Source: Mactra quadrangularis (lineage: Eukaryota > Mollusca > Bivalvia > Venerida > Mactridae). From it: a DNA stretch of 64,000 nt. Under the pieces are notes generated by a model. The model was not told where the DNA came from, did not search any database, and saw only the letters and a program-made list of their open reading frames with translations. Shown piece by piece: positions 22,669 through 34,405 of this stretch. A program made the position numbers and the translations under genes. The stretch lies in the NCBI GenBank assembly GCA_025267735.1, contig CM046304.1:9176001-9240000 (forward strand), in the 5' to 3' direction. Numbering within the stretch: position 1 is the first letter of the stretch; every line of letters starts with the position of its first letter.

Positions 22669-24639
22669 GATCACGTGCGACATGGTTACGTATAATTAAA
22701 TTTCGTGCGATGTATAGGATACACGCTTGCAATAGCTGATTTTGAATAAAATGAACGTTTATCGTCGCATGCATGAATAAAAGTGTGATTGTATTAAAGT
22801 GCTACTGATAAATGTCTCACTAAAGCATTTTTTGAAAAAAATAACGCATTTGAATTAAAACGACAATATTTACAATTGCGTCAAGATTACAGACACTATA
22901 CATGTATCTGTTAGACTTCTCCCCTTTGTCACTGGGGTTTGAAAATGCACAGCGCCTTCATCGCCAGACAAAAATCGGTGCCATTGGATGCAGAAGAAAG
23001 GCGAAAAGTGGTGATGAGTAAATATGTTTTCAGCTTTTGTTAAGCACTGGCACTTTACACATCATTTTGGGGAAAATGCATGTATGAAATGCAAATTTTG
23101 GACTGAAAAAAGAGAAAAATCTTTTCTAAGCTGCATATCTGTCTGTTAATTAGTAGTGAAGTAAGAGCATCTTGAAAAGGCCCTGTCGCGTTAATGTAAA
23201 AAATGTCCTATTCTTGCCCATGTCGCAACAAGTAAAAGATTAATTAATAAGCATAATTCGTAAGCATGTGATACATTTATTATGTACAGTCCTATACTTA
23301 AAGATAAATATCTGTCTCTTTTATAGGACCGAAGCTAACGGTCAAAATTATTAAGTATAATGTATCGTTTTGTATACATGTACTAATAACTTATACCTCT
23401 CAAATTAGTGAATTGGAATATGTTTTTACTTTCTCAATTGAATGAAAAACGAAGTATATGTAGTCACTATTCTCACTGTTACACAAATGTACAGGGTATG
23501 CCAAAAGTCATGTACTCTCAATGTGTACATTCAGCACACATGTACTGCATATCATAATATTGAAGGCTTATATTGCTCTCCCCCAATCTCTTGGTGGTTG
23601 CGGTGGTGTCGTTTCGGATGTAATTTCATCAACAATGATCCAACAACTTAGTAAAAAAGTAGTTAAAACGTTTCGATAGAAATTTTTCAAGAGGGTAGAT
23701 CTTAAAATCTTGGTGACAACTCCACTGAACCTCTTCGTCCAATCCATTTTGCAGCAAATTTCTGGTTCAAGACATTAACAACGCAATTTACAAATTGGTG
23801 AGAAGTTCCGTGTTGGTAAAAAAAGGTTGTGTTGTCCACTTAAGGGGTCATCCTCAAGGTAGTCAAACCATAGGTGGCAGACCCAAATTTCTCTACATAT
23901 ACTATAATAAGGAAAAATTTGGTCTGTTATCTGTGAGTCAAACAAGAAGGCATCACATTTTTAAGTACCAAAGGATTGCCACAAAAAAAACTTAATGACA
24001 GTAAATTGCAGTTACATGAAGGGATTTCACGCTTTATTGATGGCAGAATGAGCTTTGATCGCTTATCTTGGCTATGATGTATTGAGACATGGACGATGCG
24101 CAACTTCGGTTTCACCCTGCATGAAAAGTAGCATATAACCGGTTCTATGCCATTCGCTGACATACTTAAGTTACTTATGAGAGGCGAGAGGCAAAAACTA
24201 TCATTACTGAGTCTTCTACTCAGTAGAACGTGCAAGGTGGGGAGACAGAACCTTAAACACTAGTAATCCAGGAATCTCCACCTTATCAGACAAGATAGAA
24301 CTGCTCTATTGCTTTTCTCAACTTTTCCCATTTGAACATTCAACAAAACAATTCGTGTCATTTTTAGTTGTTCGCTTGGCTTATAACTTTAGAAATACTT
24401 ATCCATATATACATATTAGTAACATATACAATTAATTTGTATGAATATTCAATTGTATTTCCCTGTACTCCTCTATGGTTATTATACCTATGCAATTATA
24501 GGAGTATGCATTGTAATCAATTTCTAAATTAGATTTACCTGAACAATCGGATATCGGTATTTTTGATAATCGAATAGAAATTGGATTTTCATGTATAGTT
24601 TACAAGTACAAATGGCACCATTTTGAAGATACATTTCAT
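22669..24639. other. Intergenic sequence, possible worn transposon
   Basis: From about 23489 ACAGGGTATGCCAAAAGTCA resembles a transposon end, and 23560-24240 has protein-like composition broken by stops in all frames. I cannot assign it to a family. Nothing else is recognised. Confidence 0.3.
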
Positions 24640-25430
24640 ACAACGAAAGCTCTGCAGTCTGTGTTTCAAGAAACAAAATCTTATTCTACAAATTTTGTCA
24701 CATTTTTGAGCACATTAAGTGACCGAAGCACAACATGTTTTCTCTGTCGAACAACTCCAGTGCCTTTGCGCTTTGATTAACTTAACTAGTCAACAATAAA
24801 TATTTTACTATCACGAAACCTGCGCTAAGGTATCGTATAAGCTGAGGCATCATTAGAATGAACCTTAAACACCTGACACAGAGTTTTGAAATTAACTCAT
24901 TGTTCAACTGGTAACCAATTGACAAAAGAAAACTGTTTATTGCCAATATGAGCCTTGGTATCAAGATCCATGATAACAAATCTTATTAGCTCATTCTGAG
25001 TAACCTGAAGTTTATATTTAAAAGTTTGTGTTGCTGAAATAAACCATTCAGTAGAAACATAATCAAACTGGCATTGATTAATTGCCATGACCAACAACTT
25101 TTTGGTATAGGAAGACAGACATTCTCTTTTTCTTTAAAGAAACTTCAGTCTAGAGTTAGCCTTATCAATGACTGACATTACCATAGATTCAATTGTGAGG
25201 TTTTGATCAATGGTTGCTCCCAAATAACTGACTAACTTTTTGACCATTATATGATACATTTAGAGAGAGCTGAAATCTTTTGTTTGGTCTAAATATGGTG
25301 GATTCCGTTTTTCCTAAGCATAATGTCTTCATCTTTTTTATATAGAACGGAGAAAACAGTCTACCTGAGACATCAACTAATTGTTGTCTATCAGATTCAT
25401 TTACTAGAAATATTAAAAACCTCAAAAATA
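24640..25430 (-). pseudogene. Decayed LINE reverse-transcriptase 3' fragment
   Basis: Minus-strand pieces in shifting frames read like the C-terminal part of a LINE ORF2: LCLGKTESTIFRP, then KKLLVMAINQCQFDYV, KLQVTQNELIRFV and AHIGNKQFSFVNWLPVEQ. Several stops and frameshifts separate them. This is a different LINE lineage from the 8.7-13.8 kb element. Known LINE proteins carry the pattern LQ..QN...RF...L....HI at this place. Confidence 0.6.
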
Positions 25431-27048
25431 TGACATGGTAAAATATTATATGCCTTATTAGATTTATTAATATTTCAGATACACTCTACCATTTTACTCC
25501 AGGAAAACCAAGAAAAACCAAAAAGCAGCAAACTGTGCGGATAGTTAGCACCTCAGCAGGATTCCTAATTATACCCTGGCAGTGACCCTATATTCTTCAC
25601 GGTGTATTATCTTCTCACATCTGTTTGGGTCAAGCTTATCAGATACAGGGCATGATTACATTGTAACCTTTATTATATAAATAATAAGAAAGTCTAAGTG
25701 AAGTAAAAAACAAGCATTTATTTGATTAGAATTCAAGTTTTTTCCAGTAATGAAATGATTACTAAGTAATATGAAAATAAAAGAAAACATGCATAATTTA
25801 ATTTGTACAAAACTATTTCAACATTTTTTGCAGACAGAAAAAAGTTCTTTTTAATAACAGTTTCTGCTTGAGTAGGCAAAAATACAATGAAAATTTAAGT
25901 CTGCACATTTTACACAGAAACAACAAAGTATAATAAAATTGCATGTAAAGTAACAATGGTGCTGGGTTAAAAATTCCTTTCCTATCTTTTGGTGCTGTTC
26001 ACATAAAAATAAATTTTGTCGGTAAAACGCCATAGGAGCTTAACAACCTTTTTCTGGCAAAACAAACCCCAAACATTTTATGATGATTTATCGTTCCCAT
26101 TTCATATCTATTTGTCATTTTAAAGATTAGGATTTTTTACATTTCACAAGCCAAAATAAAGGCTATTTTTGTTCTGATGAGCCCTGTTAGTTATCCATAA
26201 TGAGGTATGAATTGGCAGTTAAAAGGGCTCATCTGTGTTGTCATATTGAAGTCAGTACAATATAACACCATGTGATAATTAAAATGAAATACTATAATAC
26301 TTGTTTACAGTATAACACTTTTACCGGATAAAGCATTTTGTTCCCGATCAGGTTAACTAATTACCATGCATCAATAAGGGCTCATCAACACATATTATTG
26401 TAGTACTGGGCGTATTCATTCATAATTTCATATTTAAATCATTATAATGGAAAATGTTTTAAAATGTGACCATAAACAAAATTTACAAGAAGTTTTTTCC
26501 AATTTTACTGAAAATGTTAAAAAGCTGTTTGGACCTTAAGGCGTTTAACCGACGTTAGTTTGATAGTACAATACATTGCATACAGGCAATATAAATTTGA
26601 TATCAATCATGTTTAATTAAATAATTGATTTGAATTTCACTATTAGCTGAAAAGAACATATTTAAACATTACATTCTATGCACAAATATTTATGTAAAGA
26701 CTTTTGTGATCTATATGTTACTTTCAGCAGCTCGGTCACATTGCCTGATCAGCCTTACGAAATTAAAACCACTAGAGAATATGCTCAAATCGTATACAAG
26801 ACATCTTCAGACAAAACGCAGTTAAATTTTAAAACAAGACTGTTTCCATGCATTTGAACAGGCTAAAAAGACTGCAAAAACTTGCGAAAAACAAATTTAT
26901 ACTTTTTTTGCATTGCAATATGCAATATGTATCGGATTTTTGTGTTGACATTTAAAGCATTAATTAAAACATGTGCGTTGAATGTGATACTCGCATATGT
27001 GTATTTTAAAATGACATATTACCCATTTTTTGTAAAAATGACTAATTG
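25431..27048. other. Intergenic sequence
   Basis: AT-rich. An open stretch after a TTTCAG at about 26730 has no donor and no recognisable motif. Nothing else is seen. Confidence 0.3.
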
Positions 27049-27432
27049 TCAGATAATTTCAGGATTTTGATGGATCTTTGTTTTAACTAACAGTTTGTAG
27101 AGCTCTAAAGATGAATGTGCAGTTGAAATGCTTTCTTCATGCAGTAATTCATTTATTACACTTTTTACAATGGTTTCACAGGACTTCAAACCAGCGTTCA
27201 CGAACAAATACTCAAGCACAGAAAAAACGGTTGCACCGTCTTTTCCACATATTTTCTTTGAGCCACCTTGAAAGTTTTGTAGAGATCTTTTCAAGTTATA
27301 TTAATGGACTTTGTCATCATATTTCTTCAAAATATCAAAAACTGTTTCTATACAAATGTAGTTTTCATCGTCTCCATCATCCTTGTAAATGTCGAATAAT
27401 TTGGAAAACTTCATTGATAGCTTTTTCAGTAG
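27049..27432 (-). pseudogene. Broken coding fragment, family unknown
   Basis: On the minus strand one frame runs from 27432 to a TGA at 27049 with a single internal TAA (27301-27303). The product has ordinary protein composition: MKFSKLFDIYKDDGDDENYI before the stop and VFSVLEYLFVNAGLKSCETI after it. I see no signal, membrane segment or known motif. Either it is a pseudogene piece, or the internal stop is an error or lies outside a spliced exon. Confidence 0.4.
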
Positions 27433-27739
27433 CTACAATCTGAAACTAAAAAGTCCAAACTTGTTTATATTATCATGCTTTAAACAACTTCCGGCTGTAA
27501 TCGGGGTACAACAAAATAAATGTGTGGCTGTTCTTTTGCACAAGCTTATGACTTAATGCATTTTCAATTTGAAATACTTAATGAATTACGACAATAAATG
27601 GTATTAATGTAAGATAAAATTTTAAACAAGAACTATCTTTAAAAAAGATTGTCTGTGCAATTTTGAGCGTATGAAAGTGATTAGTAGCTACATATTATTG
27701 TTAAAATTTCGAAGGCGCCAAATGTGAGAAAACATGTGC

Positions 27740-27838
27740 ACTCAATGTGCGCCCTGGTCGGAACAAGTCCTCATGGCTTTGCGGGTACGGAGATGTATAG
27801 GCGAATGTCCTCCCGACTGAGCTAACCAGTCACTTACA
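27740..27838 (-). repeat. Degenerate tRNA-like SINE head
   Basis: On the minus strand GGTTAGCTCAGTCGGGAGGAC resembles an A-box region, and GGACTTGTTCCGACC sits where a B-box would be, with substitutions. CTGGT and ACCAG at the ends could pair. It is too degenerate for a tRNA gene. Confidence 0.45.
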
Positions 27839-28744
27839 TATTGTCATTCAAATTTTGATTCAATCCGTACCATAATAGGTTGGATAAAATACCTTGCATA
27901 TGATTAACAAACAATTAATTGAAACATTTGCTGAGTTAAAAATACATTTACAGCAGAAAAGTTTAATATATAGGGTGCAGTGTATGCAATATTGATATAG
28001 AAATATTAAATTGATATTTTGTTTTATTAACTAATTTTGTTATTGTAACATCTAATAAAAACAATAATGGACATAAAAGATTACATTCAACTTTTACATT
28101 GTAAAAGATTAAATTTACCACGGAGATAAGAAACAAATTATGAGTAAAATAAAAAAAAATATCTTACCTTTGCTTCTTTCTTCAACGTCTGTACATGTAA
28201 TTTTTTTAAATTAAAAAATATTATTATTACAATCACTAAAGCTGTATTCACGATTGGCATGTATTTATTTTTGTACTGGGCATCTTCAGGATTCAGATAT
28301 CGATATAACATTTACCTGTTTAGGCTTATCAGCAATCAACTAATAAACAGAGTCTGCAAAAGTCTGGTTGCAAGTGATTATGTAATTTATGGCTCAACTG
28401 CTGTGTTGGAATAGCCTGTGGCATTTAGCAGTTACTTGATAATTGGGCACCCAGCATTCATTTAACGGTAAAAGGATTCTCAATATTGAGAGGTTTTCCT
28501 GGAATAAAATGGTAGACTGGATAAGAGTTAAAGGTTTGAATCATTTTTTACGGAATTGATGTATATGTTTGTGCTCGCCCCTGGGGAGTTTACATTAATC
28601 TAATTAACCATTTACCTCATAGAGGGGTCTACCAGATCCTTATCACTTTCTCATACAAGTTAGAGATAAAATGTACCTTATCTGCATAGAAAGTTTAAAG
28701 GATGGCTATTGTTTTGACACCTACATATTTTAACAGACAATTAT
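27839..28744. other. Intergenic sequence
   Basis: Nothing recognised. TTTTCCTGGAATAAAATGGTAG near 28494 is the inverse of a segment near 25490, so a short dispersed repeat may be present. Confidence 0.3.
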
Positions 28745-29502
28745 AGTGCGTACATATTGACCCCGACCTTACCTTTCACATTTGCATCTAATTATCATCT
28801 ACACGCATTCCGGCGAAAATCAATGCCACGCCTACTCTACAATCAATACAATCAATCCCGCATTTTCATGTGTCTGGATCCCCTTCAAAATGGCTGCCGT
28901 GGGCCTTGAAATTGGTATTTCGAACTGGATTTAGTGAAATTCACTTTAGGAAATTATATCATTTTAACAAGGCATACAACATAGTATTGCAATCAATAAA
29001 AAACATGGTCCCAATGGTCCTGTCAGTCAAGCCAAGGACCCTATATTTATTAATATGTTATATAGGGTCCTTGGAATTCAAAGGTTTGAGGGTGTGATGT
29101 CGGCCATGGCTAACGTGTATAAGTCTAACAAGACATGTATAGTGTATAGCCCGCATGTATAACAACTCACGATTCAAATGCATTCAAACGGGAAACTCGT
29201 GTTCTTACCTTTTTAACTACAAATAAAATGAGTGGGGGATGGCGGTTGTGGGGCTAAAACCCACAACCTTTGAATTGGTAGCTAGCCTCATCGTATAATC
29301 CTCTGGTCCGGTCTATGTGTAATATATGTATATAGACACTCATTGTACGCTTGAATGTACTTTAAAATTAATCCCTGTGTTATAATTACATTCGAGCCTT
29401 GGCGATAAAATCCAATTGTTATCGAGCATTAATACTACACTCGTATTCAATTTAATGAATATTCTTGCATAAAGGTCAGGTCGGGGTCAATTTGTACGCA
29501 CT
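28745..29502 (+). mobile_element. TIR element of the AGTGCGTAC group, 758 bp
   Basis: The left end AGTGCGTACATATTGACCCC and the right end GGGGTCAATTTGTACGCACT are inverted repeats of about 27 bp. Inside are a 14-bp-stem hairpin (CCAAGGACCCTATA with its complement, near 29032-29073) and a tRNA-like stretch near 29230-29320. No transposase. A shorter inverted relative lies at 51105-51355 and shares GTAGATNATAATTAGATGCA. Confidence 0.75.
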
Positions 29503-30699
29503 ATACTATTATAAATATGGATTAAATCAAATTTAAGTAAGAACAAATATTTTAGAGTATTAAATTAATTTTCTAATGGTGTGATTTTTTTTTCAACAAT
29601 TGAAAAAGATATTATAGTTGAAAGACTATACAAAACTAAAATTATATGTGAAAACATAAATTGACATCAAATACAACATAAATATATCATTTATACTAGC
29701 AAAAAATGTTGAAGATCAATATCTTTCAAAAAAGCAGTTGGTTATCATTGCAAATTGGTGTTATGTCACTAGCAGTATGACATCCCTAAATAAAAGATAA
29801 GATCAATCATCAAACATGTTTATTGCTTTAGCTGTGAAAACAATATAAATCATAAAACATCAGGGGCCCTGTTAACATATCGTAATAATGACCTCTTACC
29901 ACTGATTATTTAATGTTAATCCCTTTGATAATGCTATTGTGACTGATTTCTATATATAACTACAGTCTGGAACTTAAAAAACTTAACATATTGAAACAGT
30001 TATGGAGATTTTTTGTTATTTTCTGAATAATCATATTTGTTGTCAAAATCATTATTCTTGCAGTAATAAAGCATTTTTCTTAAAACTTAAGTTCATGAAA
30101 AGATAATAGTTTATCACTAAAAAGTTACTATTTAAAAAAAGGGATTAGATTGTTGACAAAACCAAGGATTAAATATATATTTAACCAGTCAGACTAAAAA
30201 AAAATAATTGGACATCTGGATGTATACCTGTTTGTTTTAATTCAAATTCATGATTAAAGTCAAAATACAACATACTATTTTTTCTGAGCATTCATTAGGT
30301 TAGTGATTTATCTGCAATACTGTGTATATTTTTTACATCATTTAGTGGAAATATGTTTTTTGTCGGAACAAAAGATTCTCATACAGGGGACAAAAAGGGA
30401 CAGTATTAGAAACACATACAGGGGACAAAATGGAACAGCTTTAGGTAGAGGGTTAAAAGTTTATCTTACATGGGGGCGTAATTGTTCCGCTAGATAACCA
30501 CACAACTTAAAAGTCAATTAATTCCAGTAGTACAGTGAAACATAACTAGTTATTCACACTATCTTAAATCGCTTTAACTGGTTAGTAGATAACATGTTTT
30601 ACAACTAGTGAGTCACAAAATTTCAACTTGTTATTTTTGTAGTTATCTGGTGGCAGAAATATTCCTCCATAATCTCAACTTTGTCAAAATTCTTTCAGA
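29503..30699. other. Upstream region of the SMB-like gene
   Basis: AT-rich. An imperfect direct repeat of about 40 bp (CATACAGGGGACAAAA) occurs at 30380 and 30416. TTCTTTCAG immediately precedes the start codon context at 30699, so a 5'UTR intron could end there. Confidence 0.35.
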
Positions 30700-30858
30700 A
30701 TGGTGTTGAACATGTCTACAACTTTATTTTTACTGTTTATGTTGACTTCAAGTTTGTACAGCAGTGTTCGTGAAGCTACAAAAACTAAAAGTCGAACTCA
30801 GCGAAGTTCTCTATATTCGTGTCCTTATGAAAAGTCATGTTCTACCGAAGTACTGCGG
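30700..30858 (+). CDS. Exon 1 of SMB-like gene (signal peptide)
   Basis: 53 codons from ATG in context CAGAATGG to the donor GCGG|GTATGT. A second in-frame ATG lies four codons in and would also give a good signal peptide. The last part contributes the first two cysteines of the SMB-like cluster. Confidence 0.75.
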
Positions 30859-33800
30859 GTATGTTGATTATTGTCTCTGTAAATTTGTTGAAATAAAAAG
30901 ATGCGTTCGTAAGGTTTATGTTTAACTTTGTGTTTATTCTAACTATGAGTTTATTCAATGAGTAATCAAGCCACAGAGTAAGGGTAGATATGTTAATTGT
31001 TAAGGTCGCTTATAACATGGTTAGTATGTACATACGAAGTAAACAGAAAACATCATGTTTTTTTGCCAAATACAATGGAAAACGGGTTTTTACAATTTTA
31101 AAAAAGAATTCTTACAAGAAGTTCCTATGAGAATATTTTTAACATAAAGTTCAATCAAATTTAAAACGAAAAAGTTTCATACAGAAAGTCTCCACAATCT
31201 GATTGTGAATGTTTCGTTCAATAGTTTATGTTCATGAACCCTCTTCAAATTCACTTATCATCCCCCAGGGAAATGTCATGTGATTGAAACAATTCACTTG
31301 TATGAAGTCGTGTTTGTTACCAGAAAATCACCTGATTGGGATTGACACGGCATTAAACCCAATAAAAAACACCACCCATACATATAAGGCATATTTCTCA
31401 GAAAACGTTATTTTATCCAGTTAGTGGCTAGTTTCTCCATTATAAGTTTTTATATTCTACACATCTATATATACATGCATAACTTTCAATTGACAACAAA
31501 ATCTAGCAAACGCCGATAAAAATCATTCTCGTACCCAAAGTCTATAGGATTCTCAATACTATCGAATCCTACTAGACCCTGTGAACGAGAATGATAAAAA
31601 ATGGGAGATTTCTACACAATCAACGCAATTTTGTTTAACATGTTTAGTCGACGCAAGATTTACAAATCAATATATTATACTGATATTTCAGCATTATGTT
31701 CCATTTACAGAATATAAACTAGAAAAAAATAATGCAAAAAAATCAAAGAGCGCAAACAAATGTTAACATGAACGTACTACTAAAGCCCGTGATTCTTTAT
31801 CAATGAGAGATTAAATGATTTTTGAAAAAGTATAGCTTATTGGTCGCTAATAAAAGCAATATATCAACATACATGTTAACGAAACCTACGCATCAATATA
31901 CATGAACAATATATAATAGTATTATAATCAGCCATGATGTGTCAGTATAATGTTTCATTTACAGAATGTCAACATAAGAGATATTGAGTGTTGTCAGGAA
32001 TGCTCGTGTGATGATCAATGTCTTACTGATGGTATTTGTTGTCCTCACCACGCTGTGGTTTTTGTTGATCAGGACACGGCACAACTTGGACAGCATGAAA
32101 ACCAAACTGAATCTGTGACCTTAACATTGGGCGACGATGTCGAGATGTTGAACTCAACTGACAAAACTACGTTAGACTTTTATCCATGTGTGTCCTTACA
32201 TGCACTTCTAAACAAAAAACGAGGTGTGCATGCAGGGAATACAATTATTGAACCATTTAGGATCATTGATGACTGCTTATCGGAGACATTATCTCAAATC
32301 TATACCGAATGCCAATCACCTACAACTCTGGACAATTTCCGAGTTGTATCAGATAGTAGAGGATATATATACAAGAATAAAGAGTGTGCCAAATGTCATG
32401 GTGTAACCAATGTAACTGTATGGAGAACACAGCCAGTATGCAATTCAGAAATTCTACTTCAAGATTTACGATCTTACGAAGATCTCTATGATTTTGTCTT
32501 ACATCACTGTCAACTGGACACCTACGTCCCCTCTGGTGTTTATATCAGTGATTTATCTAGATGTTTCACTAATATGACACCCTCTGTTCAATTGTGCGAA
32601 GTTTCGTGGTTCCATCTCAATATAAAAAAGAATTGGCCCACACCATTCACAGCATTGCTGGGAGGATCTAGTGAGGCTACAACCAAAGAGACAGATGAAC
32701 CATGTAAAGGAGACGAACTTTTTGACGAATATACGGTGAGTACTAAGGTCGAGCTAAAATTCAAAAGAGTTTGAATCATAGTTATTGGTTACACTTCAAA
32801 GAGTTTGACTTCAATACAAATCTGACGACAATTAATAAGTGTGTGAGAACCATTTCATATTGTATCAGCAAAAAGAGGTTGAGCATTTAATAGCATATAC
32901 ACAAACTTCACAAGAGTTTGACAGTTTTATTGTATAGACAGTAAAAAAGTTGTTTGCCTTCAACGTCGTATATTATACAGTTCAATATAGTTTGGCCATT
33001 TGATATGCTTTAGACAACATATCAAATTGTTTTACAATTTTATATTACATTGTATATATACATGTATATATATTTTAAACGTACGTAACCTCTCAGCGAA
33101 ATGGTCTTTTTTATTGAAACGACGGAACTGACCAATTACAGCTTCAAACTCTTAGGAAAATATGACCAAAGTCTTTGAAATTTTAGCTTAACAGAGCACT
33201 TATCTGATTGGAACTGTAAGCTTGTTATTAAGCAATAAGTTCCTCCGCTTAATGCACCACTGCCCTTAATCATTAAAACACTTACTGCATTTATTACTGA
33301 AATAATTCTATTGTGCATGTATACATTAAAAGGTCCTTACCAGGTTAGAAATTCGGAGGCCGGTTAAAGGGTTCACTAGGCATTGTATTTTTTGTTAAAT
33401 GCAATATTGCTCAATTTTAGGTCTCCTGAAGTCTTTAAAAGCTGAGATAGCGCCGTGTTGCATTGAGTAATAATAAAGAATTATTAACAACATCTTAATT
33501 TCTTATCCTATCAACTCGACACATTTGTTATGGACCTAAATTATTCATAATTATTCATATTGACAGTACTGAATATTTCCTTATCAATTTTTGCATTAGA
33601 CTAAGTCAGTTAGTGAACTAACAATAAGTTCGACTTCAAATATTGGAAAGTTTTAATTATTTGAACAATATTCAATAACCAGCATCCAATAATTTGTACG
33701 TCATGTGTATTTCAGAGTACATGCAGGCCTTTCTATTGTCCGATAACGAAGATGCCAAGTAAAGGAGCCTGTATGGATATGTTTACTTGGTACGAAGGAT

Positions 33801-34405
33801 TGCGTCTGGAAGTACTCTTTAGAATACTGAACTGGAATGATAGCGTTGTTGTGGATAATTTTACCCATCTTACAATTGATATACAGAATGAAGTTCTAAT
33901 CGGTTGTGTATTATGTTCGTACTACTTTGATATCCCTGGTACTGGTTACGAAAACGTTTTTCTACGGATACGATTTTCAACCACAGCTTGGTACAACCTT
34001 GATGCTGTTTTAGAATATTTTCGTGAGATAAAAGACAGCGTGTTAGAGATATCTACAGGCACTATCACGTTCAAACTGAGAGTTCTTTTCTTTTCTGGAG
34101 ACGCATATGAAGGGATAACGCTTATTCGCCATGAAGAAAAAGGATGTAGCGGAGAGATACTTATAACAGAGGAGTTATCCCAAAACTGTCGAAGAATTCA
34201 AGTGCCAATCACAGGATACAGTCCGGATATTCGAGAACAACTTGCTCCCGATATTAAAGTCGACAAAGGGATAGCAGATGTCTGTGTTGAAAAGTACAAT
34301 GAAATTATGAGGTCACATGCATTGAAAGATGGACAGCCAAGCATTTTTAACGAGTGTCGCTTGTACCTTCTGTACATCGCATTATTTTTAGGGTATTTAA
34401 ATTAA
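30700..34405 (+). CDS. Secreted protein with SMB-like and CAKC regions, three exons
   Basis: Exons 30700-30858, 31965-32735 and 33716-34405 all join in phase 0 (539 residues). Residues 1-22 form a signal peptide (core STTLFLLFMLTSS). Cysteines at 41, 47, 62, 63, 66, 68, 72, 78 and 79 (CSCDDQCLTDGICCPHH) resemble a somatomedin-B-like domain. At about 189-198 is YKNKECAKCH, a motif I associate with N-terminal regions of molluscan adhesion-type receptors. Several N-glycosylation sequons (NQT, NST, NVT, NMT) support an extracellular place. The protein ends about 14 residues into a hydrophobic tail (LYLLYIALFLGYLN) with no seven-helix domain. A GPI signal or a degenerate membrane end is possible. 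The function is unknown. Confidence 0.75.
30859..31964 (+). other. Intron 1 of SMB-like gene
   Basis: It contains the small hairpin element at 31523-31594. The acceptor is TCATTTACAG. Nothing else is recognised. Confidence 0.6.
31523..31594. repeat. Small hairpin element with TCATTCTCGT ends
   Basis: TCATTCTCGT at the left and ACGAGAATGA at the right are perfect inverted repeats. Inside, TAGGATTC and GAATCCTA pair further. The same outer ends, around a different stem, occur at 39863-39922. Confidence 0.7.
31965..32735 (+). CDS. Exon 2 of SMB-like gene
   Basis: 257 codons between TTTACAG| and ATACG|GTGAGT. It holds most of the SMB-like cysteines and the CAKCH motif, with paired cysteines throughout. 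Confidence 0.8.
32736..33715 (+). other. Intron 2 of SMB-like gene
   Basis: AT-rich, with a short TATATACATG tract near 33050. No other content is recognised. The acceptor is GTATTTCAG. Confidence 0.5.
33716..34405 (+). CDS. Exon 3 of SMB-like gene
   Basis: 229 codons and a stop. It begins STCRPFYCPITKMPSKGACM and continues the extracellular region. It ends with a Cys and a short hydrophobic stretch. Where related receptors would continue into transmembrane helices, this reading frame stops. Confidence 0.8.
   Translation, partial: STCRPFYCPITKMPSKGACMDMFTWYEGLRLEVLFRILNWNDSVVVDNFTHLTIDIQNEVLIGCVLCSYYFDIPGTGYENVFLRIRFSTTAWYNLDAVLEYFREIKDSVLEISTGTITFKLRVLFFSGDAYEGITLIRHEEKGCSGEILITEELSQNCRRIQVPITGYSPDIREQLAPDIKVDKGIADVCVEKYNEIMRSHALKDGQPSIFNECRLYLLYIALFLGYLN

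Noticed and set aside
26730..26857. Possible exon after CTTTCAG
   Set aside because: No donor follows, there is a stop within about 40 codons and no recognisable motif.
27740..27838. tRNA gene on the minus strand
   Set aside because: The B-box is substituted and the arms are incomplete; it reads better as an old SINE head.
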